A stretch of DNA of 64,000 bases from Glycine soja (lineage: Eukaryota > Streptophyta > Magnoliopsida > Fabales > Fabaceae). Position numbers and translations under genes: made by a program. A model generated the notes under the pieces. That model saw only the letters and a program-made list of their open reading frames with translations, searched no databases and was not told the DNA's origin. The stretch lies in contig NC_041009.1 in assembly GCF_004193775.1 (NCBI RefSeq), positions 47,733,534-47,797,533 on the forward strand, written 5' to 3'. Shown here piece after piece: positions 63,360-64,000 of this stretch (the first letter of the stretch is position 1; every line of letters begins with the position of its first letter).

Positions 63360-63462
63360 AAAATGAGTAAATGACACCTTTAAAAAAAAAGTAAATGGCA
63401 ACTATTTTGAAACTCATTTTTTCTCCTTACACACGAAGATTTATTACAGGATGGAGGGAGTA
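63360..63462. mobile_element. Probable degenerate Stowaway-like MITE end
   Basis: It ends in GGATGGAGGGAGTA, resembling the Stowaway terminal consensus GGACGGAGGGAG followed by the TA target site, and is preceded by AAATGACACC- and AATGGCAACTATTTT-type words usual inside such elements. The left end was not identified. Confidence 0.35.
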
Positions 63463-63759
63463 TGTCACGGCCTGTGCTCAGCAAGTGATTTAGGAGCATA
63501 AACAAACAACATCAAATGAAAAATGAATCTCACAAAAACGCTACTAGCAACAATAAAAAATTTATAAATCACTAAACCACATTCTTCTCATCCATAAAAC
63601 ACATTAGACAATCCACTGAAACATTGTAAATCCCAAGCGCAACGCGCACTTGAAATCATAAAATTCATTAATACAATAATCCCACTATGGCAAGCCACAT
63701 TGGATCCATATTATCGGTAATACATATCCAATCAACTACCACATCGCTACTGCCATCGC

Positions 63760-63813
63760 CTATTCGCCTGGTTGTTGCTTAGATGTTTCCTTGATCTCAT
63801 CTCCAGCATCGTC
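63760..63813 (-). CDS. Possible last exon of a gene running off the window
   Basis: On the minus strand a good acceptor (TTTAATATTCAG) at 63825-63814 is followed by 17 codons and a stop: DDAGDEIKETSKQQPGE. The sequence is acidic and lysine-rich, as in many protein tails. Upstream exons would lie to the right, beyond or near the window edge, and could not be defined in 63814-64000. The phase is assumed. The protein is not recognised. Confidence 0.3.
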   Translation of the reverse strand, partial: DDAGDEIKETSKQQPGE

Positions 63814-64000
63814 CTGAATATTAAAGGCAATTCGAGTAAAAAAATTAATAACTAATTATTCTCAAATCAATGTGCAGCTGAGACAGAAAAGAATGGAAAA
63901 CATTCCACTCCAAAATACTCCATGTCTAAAAGCTGTCAACAGCAACATAAAGCATAGGCAGGGTAATGCATTAGAAACAGCTTCAGTAAGTATGAGGATA

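Larger units (their letters stand above)
61005..63759. other. Gap upstream of GlyRS
   Basis: The GlyRS promoter lies at the left end. A diverged local duplication is seen at 61350-61551, where TTGGATACTGTCA-ACTTGAATTGTCTTTTCTATT and GTTCCCATTAGTGTA words each occur twice. The right part contains a probable Stowaway-like MITE end near 63462. No gene was recognised between 61100 and 63750. Confidence 0.45.

Noticed and set aside
1..64000. CRISPR arrays, operons or bacterial defence systems
   Set aside because: All genes are spliced and plant-like; no spaced direct-repeat array or compact bacterial-type gene row is present.

Overview
This is AT-rich plant nuclear DNA. It has long intergenic gaps, many (TA)n microsatellites, decayed retroelements and DNA transposons, and widely spaced multi-exon genes with GT-AG introns. 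A single legume-like FLOWERING LOCUS T homologue, the repeat types and the base composition suggest a legume, most likely soybean or a close Glycine relative. That assignment is inference from family recognition; no search was run.

I could rebuild five protein-coding genes exon by exon with matching phases. From left to right they are: (1) an FT/PEBP florigen-family gene on the minus strand (3323-9497, 4 exons, 177 aa, with a 5.1 kb second intron and a changed segment-B loop); (2) a NEF1 (No Exine Formation 1) homologue on the minus strand (18059-24567, 4 exons, 1119 aa); (3) a TVP38/TMEM64 (DedA/VTT) membrane protein on the minus strand (29267-31901, 2 exons, 239 aa); (4) a plant homologue of heparan-alpha-glucosaminide N-acetyltransferase on the plus strand (47306-53180, 13 exons, 463 aa); and (5) a class II glycyl-tRNA synthetase on the minus strand (55088-61004, 7 exons, 725 aa, with a second in-frame ATG giving a 683 aa form). 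The last two converge tail to tail. A probable last exon of a sixth gene lies at 63760-63813.

The space between and inside the genes records many insertions. There is a Ty3-type gag remnant (519-1190), a TRIM in NEF1 intron 1 (20998-21392), a truncated Ty1/copia element (25103-28010), a MITE with about 45 bp inverted repeats (14018-14183), and a 3.0 kb Mutator-like element with a perfect 10 bp target duplication and decayed transposase (41410-44414). A 938 bp hAT-like non-autonomous element sits in GlyRS intron 3, and a nuclear insertion of plastid DNA (rrn5-trnR-ACG spacer plus half of trnR) lies at 36183-36473. From 36474 to 47031 no host gene could be supported.

The genes are functionally unrelated (flowering time, pollen wall, membrane lipid handling, acetyl transfer, translation), as is normal for plant chromosomes; I see no operon-like or cluster logic. 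The most interesting coding signal is the FT paralogue, which keeps the FT-diagnostic Tyr85 but has Pro in place of Tyr134 in the external loop. The most informative structural signals are the Mutator-like element with a duplicated left terminal repeat, the (TA)46 tract at the FT core promoter, and a dispersed repeat shared by introns of NEF1 and the TVP38-like gene.
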